Shown here piece by piece: positions 7,310 to 16,212 of a DNA stretch of 42,624 nucleotides (positions are counted from its first letter, which is position 1; each line of letters opens with the position of its first letter). The notes under the pieces were generated by a model that saw only the letters and a list, made by a program, of their open reading frames with translations, ran no database searches and was not told the origin of the DNA. Source of the stretch: Pedobacter sp. SYP-B3415 (GTDB lineage: Bacteria; Bacteroidota; Bacteroidia; Sphingobacteriales; Sphingobacteriaceae). Location of the stretch: positions 1 through 42,624 of the forward strand of contig NZ_RXNQ01000013.1 in NCBI RefSeq assembly GCF_004138205.1. The letters are read 5' to 3'. The position numbers and the translations under genes are program-made.

Positions 7310-9859
7310 ATGGCCTCAACAACTAACGCAAAAAAAGAAATAATCGATTTTTTATGGGAATGGGCTGATCCGAAAGGTGATTGGGCAAAATTATTAGTGG
7401 ACAAAATTGTCAAAACAGAGGCCGCTTTACCTGCTGCTGACAGGCAGGAAATATTTGATCACTTTATAGATTCCTTAAGGACAACCAAAAAATTAACTCC
7501 TGTAACCATAATCAAACCTACATTTACTGCTACCACTAAAGATATAAAGTTATCTTCCCTTTCAAATATTACCGTGGTTAACAGACTTGCTAAAAATCAA
7601 AAAATGACCTTTGCAGATAATTTAACAGTTATCTATGGTGAAAACGGCACAGGGAAAACAGGCTATGGAAGAATATTAAAATCCCTTGGATTCAGTTACG
7701 AACAGCAAACAACCATTCACCATAATATTTTTGGCACTACAGAACCTAAATCTGCTCTCATTGATTTTAACGTAAATGGTGCGGCCAAAACCTTCACCTG
7801 GAACGGAGCCAATATTGACGATGCACTATCCAATATTTCTGTATTTAATAACAACTGCGTTCAAATCTCATTATCTGACAGAAAACTAATTGTGTCGCCA
7901 ATAGGCTTCCATTTATTTAATATCGTCACGAGCGAATTAGCCGAACTCTCAACACTTCTCAACTCGAAAAAAGCAGCCTACCCTGTAACCTTACTCTGCT
8001 CAGCAGCATTACATGATGGGACACCACAACACAAATTTATCACAGAACTCTCAGAAAAATCAACAGACTTAAAACTAAAAGAACTCTCCGAGTTCCCAAC
8101 AGATATTACAGCGGCAGTTGAGCAAAAGGAAAAAGATCTTAAAGGTTTGAACCAAGAACTTTTAAATACACAAATTAGCAATTTAAACAGCCAACTCTCA
8201 GAGTTGGGACTTCTTGTAACAAAAATTAAAAGTATACAATTAGCATTTACTCAAACCGAATGGAATGCACTTGTCAAGCTAAATGAAGACATCCTTACAC
8301 TGGAAGGAAAAACTAAACTTGGCTTGAAGGACATTGCACAAGCTAATGGAATTCAGTTTTATGAAACCCAACAATTTAAAGATTTCCTGACTTCTGCTGA
8401 CCATTACATCAATCTTCTAGATCAACGCTACCCTAAAAAGGGAGACAATTGCGCTTATTGCAATCAGCCTTTAGAAGAACCTGCGCAAAAATTATTGCTA
8501 TCGTATAAGAATCTCCTTAATGATACTATAGAAAATGATCTAAAAAAACTAATTCAAAGTAGGCTTGACATCATCAATAAAGTTAAACTAATTGAAGATA
8601 ACCACATCCTGAATCACCCTTCATTTGGGGTGGATGCAACATCCAAAACCGTTCAGCCTTCTGAATTAACGGCATTTAATAAAAAACTAAACGGACTTAA
8701 AACTCATTTCATTAACAATACACTGACCAAAGACTTAAGTTTTGATATAGATTATCCAGCAATAATAAAAATTATTGAAGGCAAACAAAGCTCCTTAACA
8801 ACTACCCTTGCGACTAAAAAAGAATCACTATTAACCATCTCTGATAAAGTAATTGCTTTACAAAAAGGAATAGACGAATTAAAGGACAGAAAATTACTGG
8901 CTGACAATGAGGTTGATATTAAGAAAGTAATTCAGAACAAAAAGAGCCTAAAACTATTAAACTCCAAGGCAACCGACTTCAGCAGCAGTTCGATTAGCAG
9001 AAAGACCAGTGAAGCAAGAGACGAACTAATCAGTCAAAATTTTGATAACATTTTTCAAACCGAGCTGAAAGCATTCGGCAAATCACATCTCAAAATTGAT
9101 TTGAGTTTTGGAACCGATAAAGGAAATTCAAAAATCTCACAAAAAATAAATCAATATCAGCTTACTGATATACTAAGTGAAGGTGAACAAAAAGCAATTG
9201 CTCTGGCCGAATTTCTAACAGAGCTACAACTTGACAATTCTAAAGCCCCTGTAATTTTTGATGACCCAGTAAATAGTCTTGATCACCATATCATTGACGA
9301 TGTAGCAAAAAGATTCATTAAACTATCAAAAGATAGACAAGTTGTGATATTTACGCATAGTGTTTTACTTTTTAACAGTCTTCTTTATACTTCAAGTTTG
9401 CCCTTATTCAAAAGCGTCGACAGCAAATTCCTTAATACAAAAAATGAATACAAGGAAACTGGCTTAATTTCAGAAGCGGAAGAAATAAACACCATAAAGA
9501 GTGTAATTAAAAAAATTGAGGTGCTATTACACAATACTCCTAAAGGACGACCAGAAAGTGAAGTCGCTGGAGAGGCGTATGGTCATCTGCGTTCTGCTGT
9601 TGAACTTTGCGTAGAGCATGAAATTTTCCAGGGAACGGTAAAACGCTATCAAAAAAACGTAGCATTGACTTCATTTGCCAAAGTTAAAGGCCAGTCGATT
9701 AATGATCACAAAGACAAAATCAATGAAATATTCGAAAGATGTTGCGGTTTTCTTATCGGGCATAGTAATCCGGGAGAGATTGATAACAGCCCTACACTAG
9801 TAGGTTTTGAATCTGATTATAAAGAATTCACGAACATTAGAAAAATATTCACATCTTAA
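7310..9859 (+). CDS. RloC/PrrC-like AAA_13 ABC ATPase with zinc hook, putative anticodon nuclease
   Basis: The 849-residue protein is a split ABC/SMC-type ATPase. Walker A GENGTGKT is at residues 110-117. A long coiled-coil-like insertion (about 205-580) carries CAYC at 381-384, a zinc hook as in Rad50 and RloC. The signature LSEGEQ is at 622-627, Walker B PVIFDDPVNSLD at 647-658 and the H-loop FTHS at 681-684. The C-terminal domain contains R761-SAV-E765 and H818, matching the Arg-x3-Glu ... His triad described for the PrrC and RloC tRNA anticodon nucleases. RloC proteins combine exactly these parts and are thought to cleave tRNA anticodons under DNA damage or phage stress. No restriction-modification genes are linked, which favours RloC over PrrC. 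The A+T-rich composition differs from the flanking genes. Activity is inferred; other AAA_13/COG4694 proteins share the domain. Confidence 0.75.
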   Translation: MASTTNAKKEIIDFLWEWADPKGDWAKLLVDKIVKTEAALPAADRQEIFDHFIDSLRTTKKLTPVTIIKPTFTATTKDIKLSSLSNITVVNRLAKNQKMTFADNLTVIYGENGTGKTGYGRILKSLGFSYEQQTTIHHNIFGTTEPKSALIDFNVNGAAKTFTWNGANIDDALSNISVFNNNCVQISLSDRKLIVSPIGFHLFNIVTSELAELSTLLNSKKAAYPVTLLCSAALHDGTPQHKFITELSEKSTDLKLKELSEFPTDITAAVEQKEKDLKGLNQELLNTQISNLNSQLSELGLLVTKIKSIQLAFTQTEWNALVKLNEDILTLEGKTKLGLKDIAQANGIQFYETQQFKDFLTSADHYINLLDQRYPKKGDNCAYCNQPLEEPAQKLLLSYKNLLNDTIENDLKKLIQSRLDIINKVKLIEDNHILNHPSFGVDATSKTVQPSELTAFNKKLNGLKTHFINNTLTKDLSFDIDYPAIIKIIEGKQSSLTTTLATKKESLLTISDKVIALQKGIDELKDRKLLADNEVDIKKVIQNKKSLKLLNSKATDFSSSSISRKTSEARDELISQNFDNIFQTELKAFGKSHLKIDLSFGTDKGNSKISQKINQYQLTDILSEGEQKAIALAEFLTELQLDNSKAPVIFDDPVNSLDHHIIDDVAKRFIKLSKDRQVVIFTHSVLLFNSLLYTSSLPLFKSVDSKFLNTKNEYKETGLISEAEEINTIKSVIKKIEVLLHNTPKGRPESEVAGEAYGHLRSAVELCVEHEIFQGTVKRYQKNVALTSFAKVKGQSINDHKDKINEIFERCCGFLIGHSNPGEIDNSPTLVGFESDYKEFTNIRKIFTS

Positions 9860-9978
9860 TCTATCAACATATTAAAGTAAAGTCTATTTATAGCCTGATC
9901 TCAAATTTACGAGCTATAAAGACATCTAATCTTGCTGTAAATTTATTTGTACTGCCTTAGAAGGACGGCAATACCTTG

Positions 9979-11358
9979 TTATTTCCTTTTCTGCACCTCA
10001 TTATACTTCACCTTCAGAAATCGGGATTCTTTGGTGAATCTGGCGCGAATATGTTCTTCGACATCGAAATTCAGCACTTTCTTTTCTTCCATCACTTCGA
10101 TCATATCCCGATTGATGGTCAGTATGTATTGAAATTCTTCGCCTCTGTTCTGCTCCTGCTGATAAACATAGTTTAGGCTTTTTTCAAGAGAATCATTATC
10201 TACATTGAAAAGATTATCATGTACCAGAAATTGTGGATGATAAATACGGGTGTACTCATTAAACATCAGCGCCATATCATAAATGAAAACTTTGATTCTT
10301 TCTGTACTCCAGCTATGGTCATCATCTGTTCGTAAATCAAAATAAATAAATTCTTTAGCCTGATTGCTATTTTTTGTACCGATCTCAAAATGAGACTGTT
10401 TATTACCGAATATTTTGTCATGAATATCCAACACGGATTGTTCGAAACTATCAATAACAGCTTCATGCCCAGTGATATTCTCATCAAATTCCGAAATTTT
10501 TATATTTTTCTGAGCGATTAGGTTTTTCTTTTCTTTATCAGCCTGATTATACTGTCCGATCAGTGATCGAAGCGTACTCAATTCCTGATTCTTTTCGTTA
10601 AATATCCTTATCGCTGTTTTTAAATTACCCAATAACTCACCGTTATCCAATATCGAAACCTTTTCTGAATAAAGAGTGTCCAGACGTCTCGCCTGTTCGT
10701 TAAGAACCTGTAGGTCAGCTTTTAATTTTATTAGATTGGTATTAACAATTGTATTTCTAAAATTATCAATCTTAGACTTAAAGGCTACCACATCGTCTAG
10801 TGATTTTTTGATCATATCTCCTAAGCCCGATTTAAACTGATTGAATAGGATCGCTATCTCACGCTCGCTTATATTTTCGGGCTGAGGCAATATATCAATC
10901 TGTTTGATCTTATACTTAATCGCCTTTTGCTGATCCCTGACTTCTCTCAACTGTGCATCCAACTGAACAAGTTCATTTTGAACGATCTCAAATGAATCAT
11001 TGTTTCGCAACTGCTCCATAGAAGCATTGACACGGCTTACCTCACTTTCCAGCTCATTTAGTTTTGCTTTTGCATCATTTACGTTAACCTGACCGTTGTT
11101 GGTAAGCAAGCGTTTCGTTTCAGTCAAGTATTTCGTTTTCTTGTGAAGTTCATCCAATAGTTTAACCAACTCACCATACACGCCTAGGCCAAAACCCAGG
11201 AAAAACAGATGTGGTTTAAAATCTCTTGGAATATTTTTATCGGTATCAAAACACTTGATAATATCCTTAAACTCCGACCTTTCATCACGGATCACTGGAG
11301 CGAGCAGGTTCCTGAAACTGATACGTTCGGTATAAGCAGGATATTGCTCAAAATACAT
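9979..11358 (-). pseudogene. DUF2326 SMC-like ATPase lacking its N-terminal Walker A region
   Basis: The 459-residue frame matches the middle and C-terminal part of DUF2326/COG5293 proteins. It begins with 'ISFRNLLAPVIRDERSEF...HLFFLGFGLGVYGELVKL', runs through coiled coils (about residues 75-340), and ends in a Walker-B-like 'HPQFLVHDNLFN' and 'YILTINRDM'. Full members are about 570 residues and begin with a Walker A P-loop (GxNGxGKS), which is absent here. About 100 N-terminal residues are missing. The present ATG overlaps the end of a truncated baeRF3 gene, and an AGGAGG that belongs to the baeRF3 coding sequence happens to sit in front of it, so a truncated protein could still be made. 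Related ATPases belong to ABC-three-component conflict systems. Without the P-loop it should not bind ATP alone. Confidence 0.7.
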
Positions 11359-11995
11359 ATTCTACCTCCTGGAAATAGGTTGTGAGCGCCTCTTTGTCGC
11401 TTAATGTTCCCTCTCCATGTCCATGAAAGTTCGCACTTCCGGTACCACCCTTGCCGCCTTGCCTGAACAGCTGCTTGCCTTCTTTTTCCTCGAACCGAAC
11501 CACATCATCCATCCCATTAGGCAAGCCCGCTACCTCATAACGCGATAAGCCGAAAGCATTTCCCTGATAAAACTTTGCATCGTGTTTGCTGAGCGTAAGC
11601 ACATAGTAGTTTTCTTGTTTGGAAATCGCCTCAATCAAAGGAACGATGTTGAAAGTATCGTTTGCGTACGACGCGCCCTCAATGGCATAGGGCAACTGAA
11701 TGGTTTTGATAAAGTCTTGCGCCACATAGATGGCCAGACCTTCCTGCTGAGAGTTCCAAAACGCTTCGTCCCTTTGTAACGCATATGCGGGCGCCAGTAA
11801 TTGCTCGATTTCGCTGGTACTTAACGATTTTTCCTGAAGCTGCTTCTCCAGCGACTGTAAATGGTTCTTCAGAACAATTGGGTCTTGCTTTTCGTTCACT
11901 TCGTGTCCGAAGCGATGCGTTGGCATAAAAATAGAAATGCAGGGCGACGATTTAAGCTGTAATTCCTTAAGGTCCTCTTTTGTGATGATATTCAT
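11348..11995 (-). pseudogene. baeRF3-domain protein, C-terminal half lost
   Basis: The 215-residue frame has the N-terminal baeRF3 (bacterial archaeo-eukaryotic release factor-like, family 3) pattern. It shows 'SPCISIFMPTHRFGHEVNEK...DPIVLKNHLQSLEKQL', 'DEAFWNSQQEGLAIYVAQDF', and 'YYVLTLSKHDAKFYQGNAFG'. It continues to 'ALTTYFQEV' and then stops at once (EYVF*). Relatives are about 360-380 residues and go on into a second domain that ends in a nucleotide-binding-like lobe. The break lies at about 11350-11370, exactly where the truncated DUF2326 gene begins, so both genes were cut by one event. baeRF proteins are suspected to act on stalled or hibernating ribosomes. The small gene 12003-12239, just upstream, is intact. 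Confidence 0.75.
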
Positions 11996-12002
11996 TTCTT
12001 AG

Positions 12003-12239
12003 CTAGTTATTTGAATCGTCAGGTGCGAGGTCTTCTCCTTTATGCAGGTTCCTGTTGATGTGCCTGACACGTACGCCATCAGCCAGTTCATCTGATCCGT
12101 CTTTAGTGTATTTTTCCGCCAATGCGTTGTCCGCTTCCAAACTGTTTACCGCAAATGCATCTTTTAGCGGATGCGTTTCTTTGCCATTTCCTGTGGGTTT
12201 TCCCTTTGGTGCGATAAACCCATTCTTTCCTTTTGCCAT
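12003..12239 (-). CDS. Small hydrophilic conserved protein upstream of baeRF3
   Basis: The 78-residue protein is highly polar and probably disordered: Lys/Gly-rich 'MAKGKNGFIAPKGKPTGNGK' followed by an acidic helix 'DAFAVNSLEADNALAEKYTK' and a basic 'VRVRHINRNLHKGEDL'. I recall similar short proteins near baeRF genes in Sphingobacteriaceae, but no function. It ends 7 bases before the baeRF3 start, so the two form one operon. Confidence 0.7.
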   Translation of the reverse strand: MAKGKNGFIAPKGKPTGNGKETHPLKDAFAVNSLEADNALAEKYTKDGSDELADGVRVRHINRNLHKGEDLAPDDSNN

Positions 12240-12376
12240 AAATCAAAAATGTTAATTCAATATTGTCCGATAAAATCCGGATGTTTCATAACGGCATGTT
12301 TGCGCTGTTCGCTCATCTTTGCCGTCTTGCGTAGTTTAACACGGCCTGGTAATTTAAGTTGCTGATAAATCAAAAA

Positions 12377-12396
12377 CACGTATTAACAAATACGTG
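12377..12396 (-). terminator. Intrinsic terminator, minus strand, with no gene in front of it
   Basis: CACGTATT (12377-12384) and AATACGTG (12389-12396) form a perfect 8-bp stem with a 4-base loop. On the minus strand it is followed by TTTTTG (12371-12376). The minus-strand gene it should serve would lie to the right, but only a broken plus-strand ORF is found there. Confidence 0.5.
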
Positions 12397-12471
12397 GCAA
12401 GGCTTGTACGTATCGCCTGGCATGAAATACGGGCGCGACCGACTTAAACTAAACTTTGAAAATCACTGTAA

Positions 12472-12978
12472 GCTGCGGGGCAGGTCAATCGCCTGGCGAC
12501 CCGGGGTCTGAAGGAAATTTTGAATGGCGCGGTGGGTTCCAGCCGGACAAGAGTATGTTACGTTTGCAAATATGTTGACGAGGAAACTATAGATCATATA
12601 AAGCCGCCAGGCGAGGAAGGCGGTGGAGGTGATGGTGACTATTTTCCACCCATCTATTACGATTGCAATGGCGATGCTAACGATAATGCAACTTGGTCAA
12701 ATGAGTGCAGTACTTGCATAGGAGGACTTACGGGTCTCACAGAATGACCTAAAGTTGTGGATGTGAGAACTGAGAGCATGTTATTAGCTAATTACCCTTG
12801 TATGGTTAAGGAAGTCCTAAATAAGCTAATGTTAAATCAAAATTTTGGTAAACTAATTATGCCTTTTCAATCAGTGACCTTACCAGACGGGACAAAGTTG
12901 AATATCGTTGGGCAGCCGTCTTCGAAATTCAGCTATTCGAGCCAGCCGTATGGTGGCGTTAATAATTCATATAAATAG
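12472..12978 (+). pseudogene. Fragment of a Cys-rich repeat protein, broken by a stop codon
   Basis: One frame is open from 12472 to a TGA at 12745-12747, and the same frame continues open to a TAG at 12976-12978. The first part ends 'YYDCNGDANDNATWSNECST' followed by CIGGLTG. This fits the DCNGxANGTAxxDxCxxCxGGxTG calcium-binding-like repeat found in large secreted or cell-surface Bacteroidota proteins, sometimes just before a toxin tip. The part after the stop (MLLANYPCMVKEVLNK... SVTLPDGTKLNIVGQPSSKF) looks like a normal protein tail. There is no credible start; TTG at 12520 is the only near one. It is most likely the C-terminal relic of a longer protein. Confidence 0.45.
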
Positions 12979-13244
12979 GGGGAACGGAAGAGTTAGCCGG
13001 ACTAAGCGCGGTAATACGATTTAATCAGAATGCTATGAATAATTCTTCAACATTATTACTTCAGGCTGTGGCTATTCACTAAGCTGCTCGTGCAATAAGC
13101 TACAACAAGATAAAGGTATTCCCCTTATAACTTCAGGATTGCGGTGCTAAAATCCTCGCGCTTTAAGACACAGGAGGCAATGTTGCCACGATGTTTTGTT
13201 TTTTGCTTTTTGCCTCATTATATTAGGCTGCCAAACCAAACTCA

Positions 13245-13886
13245 ATGAATCTGTTTAACGTTCTACTAGCCCTCCACATCGCAGGGGGAGGCATCAGCCT
13301 GTTATCAGGACTGATCGTGTTATTTTTGAAAAAGGGTGGGAGAACCCATCGCCTCATCGGGAATATCTACTTTTATTCACTAATCACTGCTTCTCTTGTT
13401 TCTCTGCCAATGGCGTATTTGCACCCGAATCTTTTTCTTTTTATCGTCGGCGTGTTCACTACTTATATGCTGCTTACAGGGAAACTTTATCTGACTAAAA
13501 AAACGTGCAGGGATGTTCGCCCTGGCGACTGGATACTTAGTGTTATTATGTTACTGTTCAGCGTAATGTTCCTGGTGATTGGAGCAATAAATCTGTACAA
13601 AGGTGTGTTTTTTGGACTGGTCCTGGTAGTTTTCGGACTCATTAGCTTATCCTTTGTTCGTCAGGATTGGATCAATTTTAAAGGTAAATCGCCAGCAGTT
13701 AATTCCTGGTTAACGACTCACCTGCAACGCATGGTTGGTAGCTATATAGCTTCTGCGACTGCTTTTCTTGTAGTCAACAACCATTTTCTACCTGGAACAG
13801 TTGCCTGGCTATTGCCGACTGTGGTACTCACCCCCCTCATAGTCAGATGGTCAAAAAAATACCTGGTGTTGAAGAAAGTTGTGTGA
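13245..13886 (+). CDS. DUF2306-like integral membrane protein
   Basis: The 213-residue protein has about six hydrophobic segments. It opens with 'LLALHIAGGGISLLSGLIVL', then 'GRTHRLIGNIYFYSLITAS', where the conserved HIxxGxxxLxxG and H-R-xxG motifs are typical of the DUF2306/YkvA-like membrane family of Bacteroidota. A late 'WLTTHLQRMVGSYIASATAF' segment repeats the His/Arg theme. These conserved histidines suggest a metal or heme ligand, but no function is established. It stands alone, with more than 260 bases free on each side. Confidence 0.75.
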   Translation: MNLFNVLLALHIAGGGISLLSGLIVLFLKKGGRTHRLIGNIYFYSLITASLVSLPMAYLHPNLFLFIVGVFTTYMLLTGKLYLTKKTCRDVRPGDWILSVIMLLFSVMFLVIGAINLYKGVFFGLVLVVFGLISLSFVRQDWINFKGKSPAVNSWLTTHLQRMVGSYIASATAFLVVNNHFLPGTVAWLLPTVVLTPLIVRWSKKYLVLKKVV

Positions 13887-14209
13887 TTAAGTTTATTCAG
13901 GCATAGGAAGTAATATTTCGCACGCCCTTACCTAATGTGGATGATAGTTTGGTAAGTGCAACAGTAGCTTCCATTTCTCATTGTACCAGCTGAAAGCGGC
14001 TTGTGTCAAACCAGGAATAGCGGCTTTGAAAAACCGGGTCTAACGAATGCGGCAGCCGGAATCGGGATTGCTGCCCACTTCAAGATCTGCGCCCGGAGAC
14101 AAGGGTCCGATGTGCCCATCTGTATCGCCGATAAATTAGTTGTTCTGTTTTGAACATCCAGTCAGGCTCGGGTAAGACGATCCGCCGTTAGTCCCGACTG
14201 CAGACACTG
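13887..14209. other. Spacer with possible decayed coding sequence
   Basis: No intact gene. On the minus strand short open pieces separated by stops, for example 'GLTQAAFSWYNEKWKLLLHL' (about 13950-14010) and 'GDTDGHIGPLSPGADLEVGS' (about 14070-14130), look coding-like. I cannot assign them to a family. Confidence 0.25.
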
Positions 14210-15190
14210 CTATTGTGTTTCGTTAAGCCAGGCGGCAGCGGTTTTGATAACGTTATCGCGTTTGGTATTTGACAAGTCATCGACCTGTACGTCAGGTACA
14301 ATTTCTCCCTTATAACTTTTACCTGTTCTATCGGTAACATAGGTCCTGGCCAATAGAAGTTGTGCACCGTTAGACAATTGGAAAGTAGAGTTGGCAGTTA
14401 CATAACCAGCAGTCGTTTGCCCAAAAGACTTTACGTTTGGTAATCCAAGGAAGGATACAGCGGTCATTTCCCCGCTGCTACCGGTTTTGGCATCAAACAA
14501 AACTGCGATCTTAACTTTGTTATTTTTGATCTTGTAGGTGTTGATAGGTTGATCTTTTCCTAAAATTTTACCGTTCTCGTTGCGCCATGCGCTTTTGGTT
14601 TTTCCTTGAACGAAATAACCAGCTGTACCGTCGTCAACCAACGCATTTAACCCTGCCAGCATTGGCCACATATTTCCGCCCCCGTTATGGCGTAAATCAA
14701 CAATCCAGCCGGTAACCCTATTTGCAGTGTCAATTTTTTCGATGATATTCCGGATCGAATTTGCAAATGCAAGATCTTTCTTTTCATCAAAAGTCATCAA
14801 TCTGGGCACTTTGATCCACCCAATTCCGTTACCTAAGTATTCGCCCTCGGGCATTTCAATTACCGGCGTTTGACTGATTTCATTTATTGTCTTTGAAGAA
14901 ATAAAAAAAGAATGTTTGTCTCCTGCTGCTTTAAATTTTTTTCTGTAAAAATTGAAAATCAACTGGTCATTGATTGAATCACTATCCGTAAATTCCAGTT
15001 TCTCACTGGCTGATTTTATCTCTTCCCAGTTCAGCTTGTCAGTGAAAAGGGAATATTTTTTAATAATCTTGAATATTTCGATATTCAGTTCCGCAGCGCG
15101 TTTATTATGATTGAGTCTGGATTGTGCCAGCACGGATATATTCAGGATAATAAAGCCGGTTAATATTGTAAATGCCTTTAAATGTTTCAT
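14210..15190 (-). CDS. Exported S41-family (C-terminal processing) peptidase
   Basis: A signal peptide occupies about residues 1-22 (MKHLKAFTILTGFIILNISV, cut after LAQ). The S41 catalytic core follows. 'GIGWIKVPRLM' and 'TGWIVDLRHNGGGNMWPMLAGL' (160-182) are the typical strand and DLRxNxGG motif. 'TGSSGEMTA' (236-244) carries the nucleophilic Ser, and 'SFGQTTAGYVTAN' (255-267) follows. No PDZ domain is evident, so at 326 residues it is a short, single-domain member. It is presumably periplasmic and acts on unknown peptides or proteins. It is transcribed alone, with convergent or divergent neighbours on both sides. Confidence 0.9.
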   Translation of the reverse strand: MKHLKAFTILTGFIILNISVLAQSRLNHNKRAAELNIEIFKIIKKYSLFTDKLNWEEIKSASEKLEFTDSDSINDQLIFNFYRKKFKAAGDKHSFFISSKTINEISQTPVIEMPEGEYLGNGIGWIKVPRLMTFDEKKDLAFANSIRNIIEKIDTANRVTGWIVDLRHNGGGNMWPMLAGLNALVDDGTAGYFVQGKTKSAWRNENGKILGKDQPINTYKIKNNKVKIAVLFDAKTGSSGEMTAVSFLGLPNVKSFGQTTAGYVTANSTFQLSNGAQLLLARTYVTDRTGKSYKGEIVPDVQVDDLSNTKRDNVIKTAAAWLNETQ

Positions 15191-15384
15191 TTAGTAGAAT
15201 GCAGCGTCTTCGAAGGTTCAGATCCGTACCCATTTCGGATAGTCGGATTTCGACAAAAATACACACTTTGCCTGCTATTCACTCATTACAGCTGAAAATG
15301 CTCCATAATGGCTCGGATGTCTGCCGCCCGATTTCGTATCTTCGCAGACGCAGTTTAAGCTACCGTTCATAAGTATACCAACCG

Positions 15385-15852
15385 ATGATCAAATACCTAA
15401 TCTTCAGCATCTCAATCGCATTCATCTCCTGGATTGTCGGTATGATTCTAAACGCATTAGTCACAAAGACCGCGTTTTACCAAAAGAACCTTCTGAGCCT
15501 CAATTTTATCAAAAATGAGCGGATTAATGGTCGGCTTGGACTGGAACCATTCAAATGGCTCATCATGCATAGTTTCTTTAAGTATTTCAATCCGAAGCTT
15601 TCCGTTAAGAAACGGATTTTGCCGGGCGAGCTCGGTGCTTACCGTGCTCAGATGACTCTGGCGGAGCTTAACCACCTGTTCGCATTTGCGTTCATGTTAC
15701 TTTTTGTTGCTTTCAGACTTTTCCAGGGTTTATATCTGTTTGCGCTGGTACTCCTGTTTGTGAATGTACTGATGAACATGTATCCAACTTTACTGCAGCA
15801 GCAGAACAAGCGGCGAATTGACCGCTACATGGCCGTCCTGCAAAGGCGTTAG
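15385..15852 (+). CDS. Small membrane protein, CrtO-type acyltransferase-like
   Basis: The 155-residue protein has three or four hydrophobic segments (about 3-25, 95-112, 115-132). It carries a His/Asn pattern, 'MTLAELNHLFAFAFMLLFVA' and 'LLFVNVLMNMYPTLLQQQNKRRIDR', resembling the glycosyl-4,4'-diaponeurosporenoate acyltransferase (CrtO) family. In that family a conserved E-xxH near the third helix and an N-xYPxxxQ-xN-xxR motif are typical. The carotenoid substrate of the named enzyme need not apply here, and no carotenoid genes are linked. No partner gene is adjacent. Confidence 0.6.
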   Translation: MIKYLIFSISIAFISWIVGMILNALVTKTAFYQKNLLSLNFIKNERINGRLGLEPFKWLIMHSFFKYFNPKLSVKKRILPGELGAYRAQMTLAELNHLFAFAFMLLFVAFRLFQGLYLFALVLLFVNVLMNMYPTLLQQQNKRRIDRYMAVLQRR

Positions 15853-16212
15853 GGTAGCCCCTGGCTGTTGACCGCTTTGCCTTGTCCGCTTGAAACATCG
15901 CAAAAGGCTCGAAATATGCCGAACTTCCCGGGAGGCAATCTTTCGGTGCTGATATTAGCTATGTTGCTGTTCGCAGTGCATAGGGAAGGGGATGACCGTA
16001 TCGCATTTCAATTAAACCACCAATGTCTTTTCTCTGAAACCTATTTATTGGTCTTCATTGCCTGGCTATCAATCTTAGTCCGCCATACTTCGCAATAAGG
16101 GTTACATGCAATCAAGTTATCCATTCTGATCTCCGACTATCACGAGTGTTCTGCTGGATTTCAACAAAATAACCTGATATTTGGATGGCTCGGCGACTAT
16201 AAATTTATCTTC
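15853..16212. other. Spacer upstream of the MocR gene
   Basis: I see no supported gene. A 76-codon plus-strand frame (15868-16098) has an odd composition, a GTG start and no family resemblance. The region presumably contains the promoter and operator of the MocR gene, but no consensus -7 box or clear palindrome stands out. Confidence 0.35.

Noticed and set aside
7310..9859. Old-type PrrC with its restriction system
   Set aside because: No hsd/restriction-modification genes flank it, and the CAYC zinc hook points to RloC-like proteins.
15868..16098. 76-residue ORF upstream of the MocR gene
   Set aside because: GTG start without context, mixed composition, no recognisable family; probably chance in a spacer.
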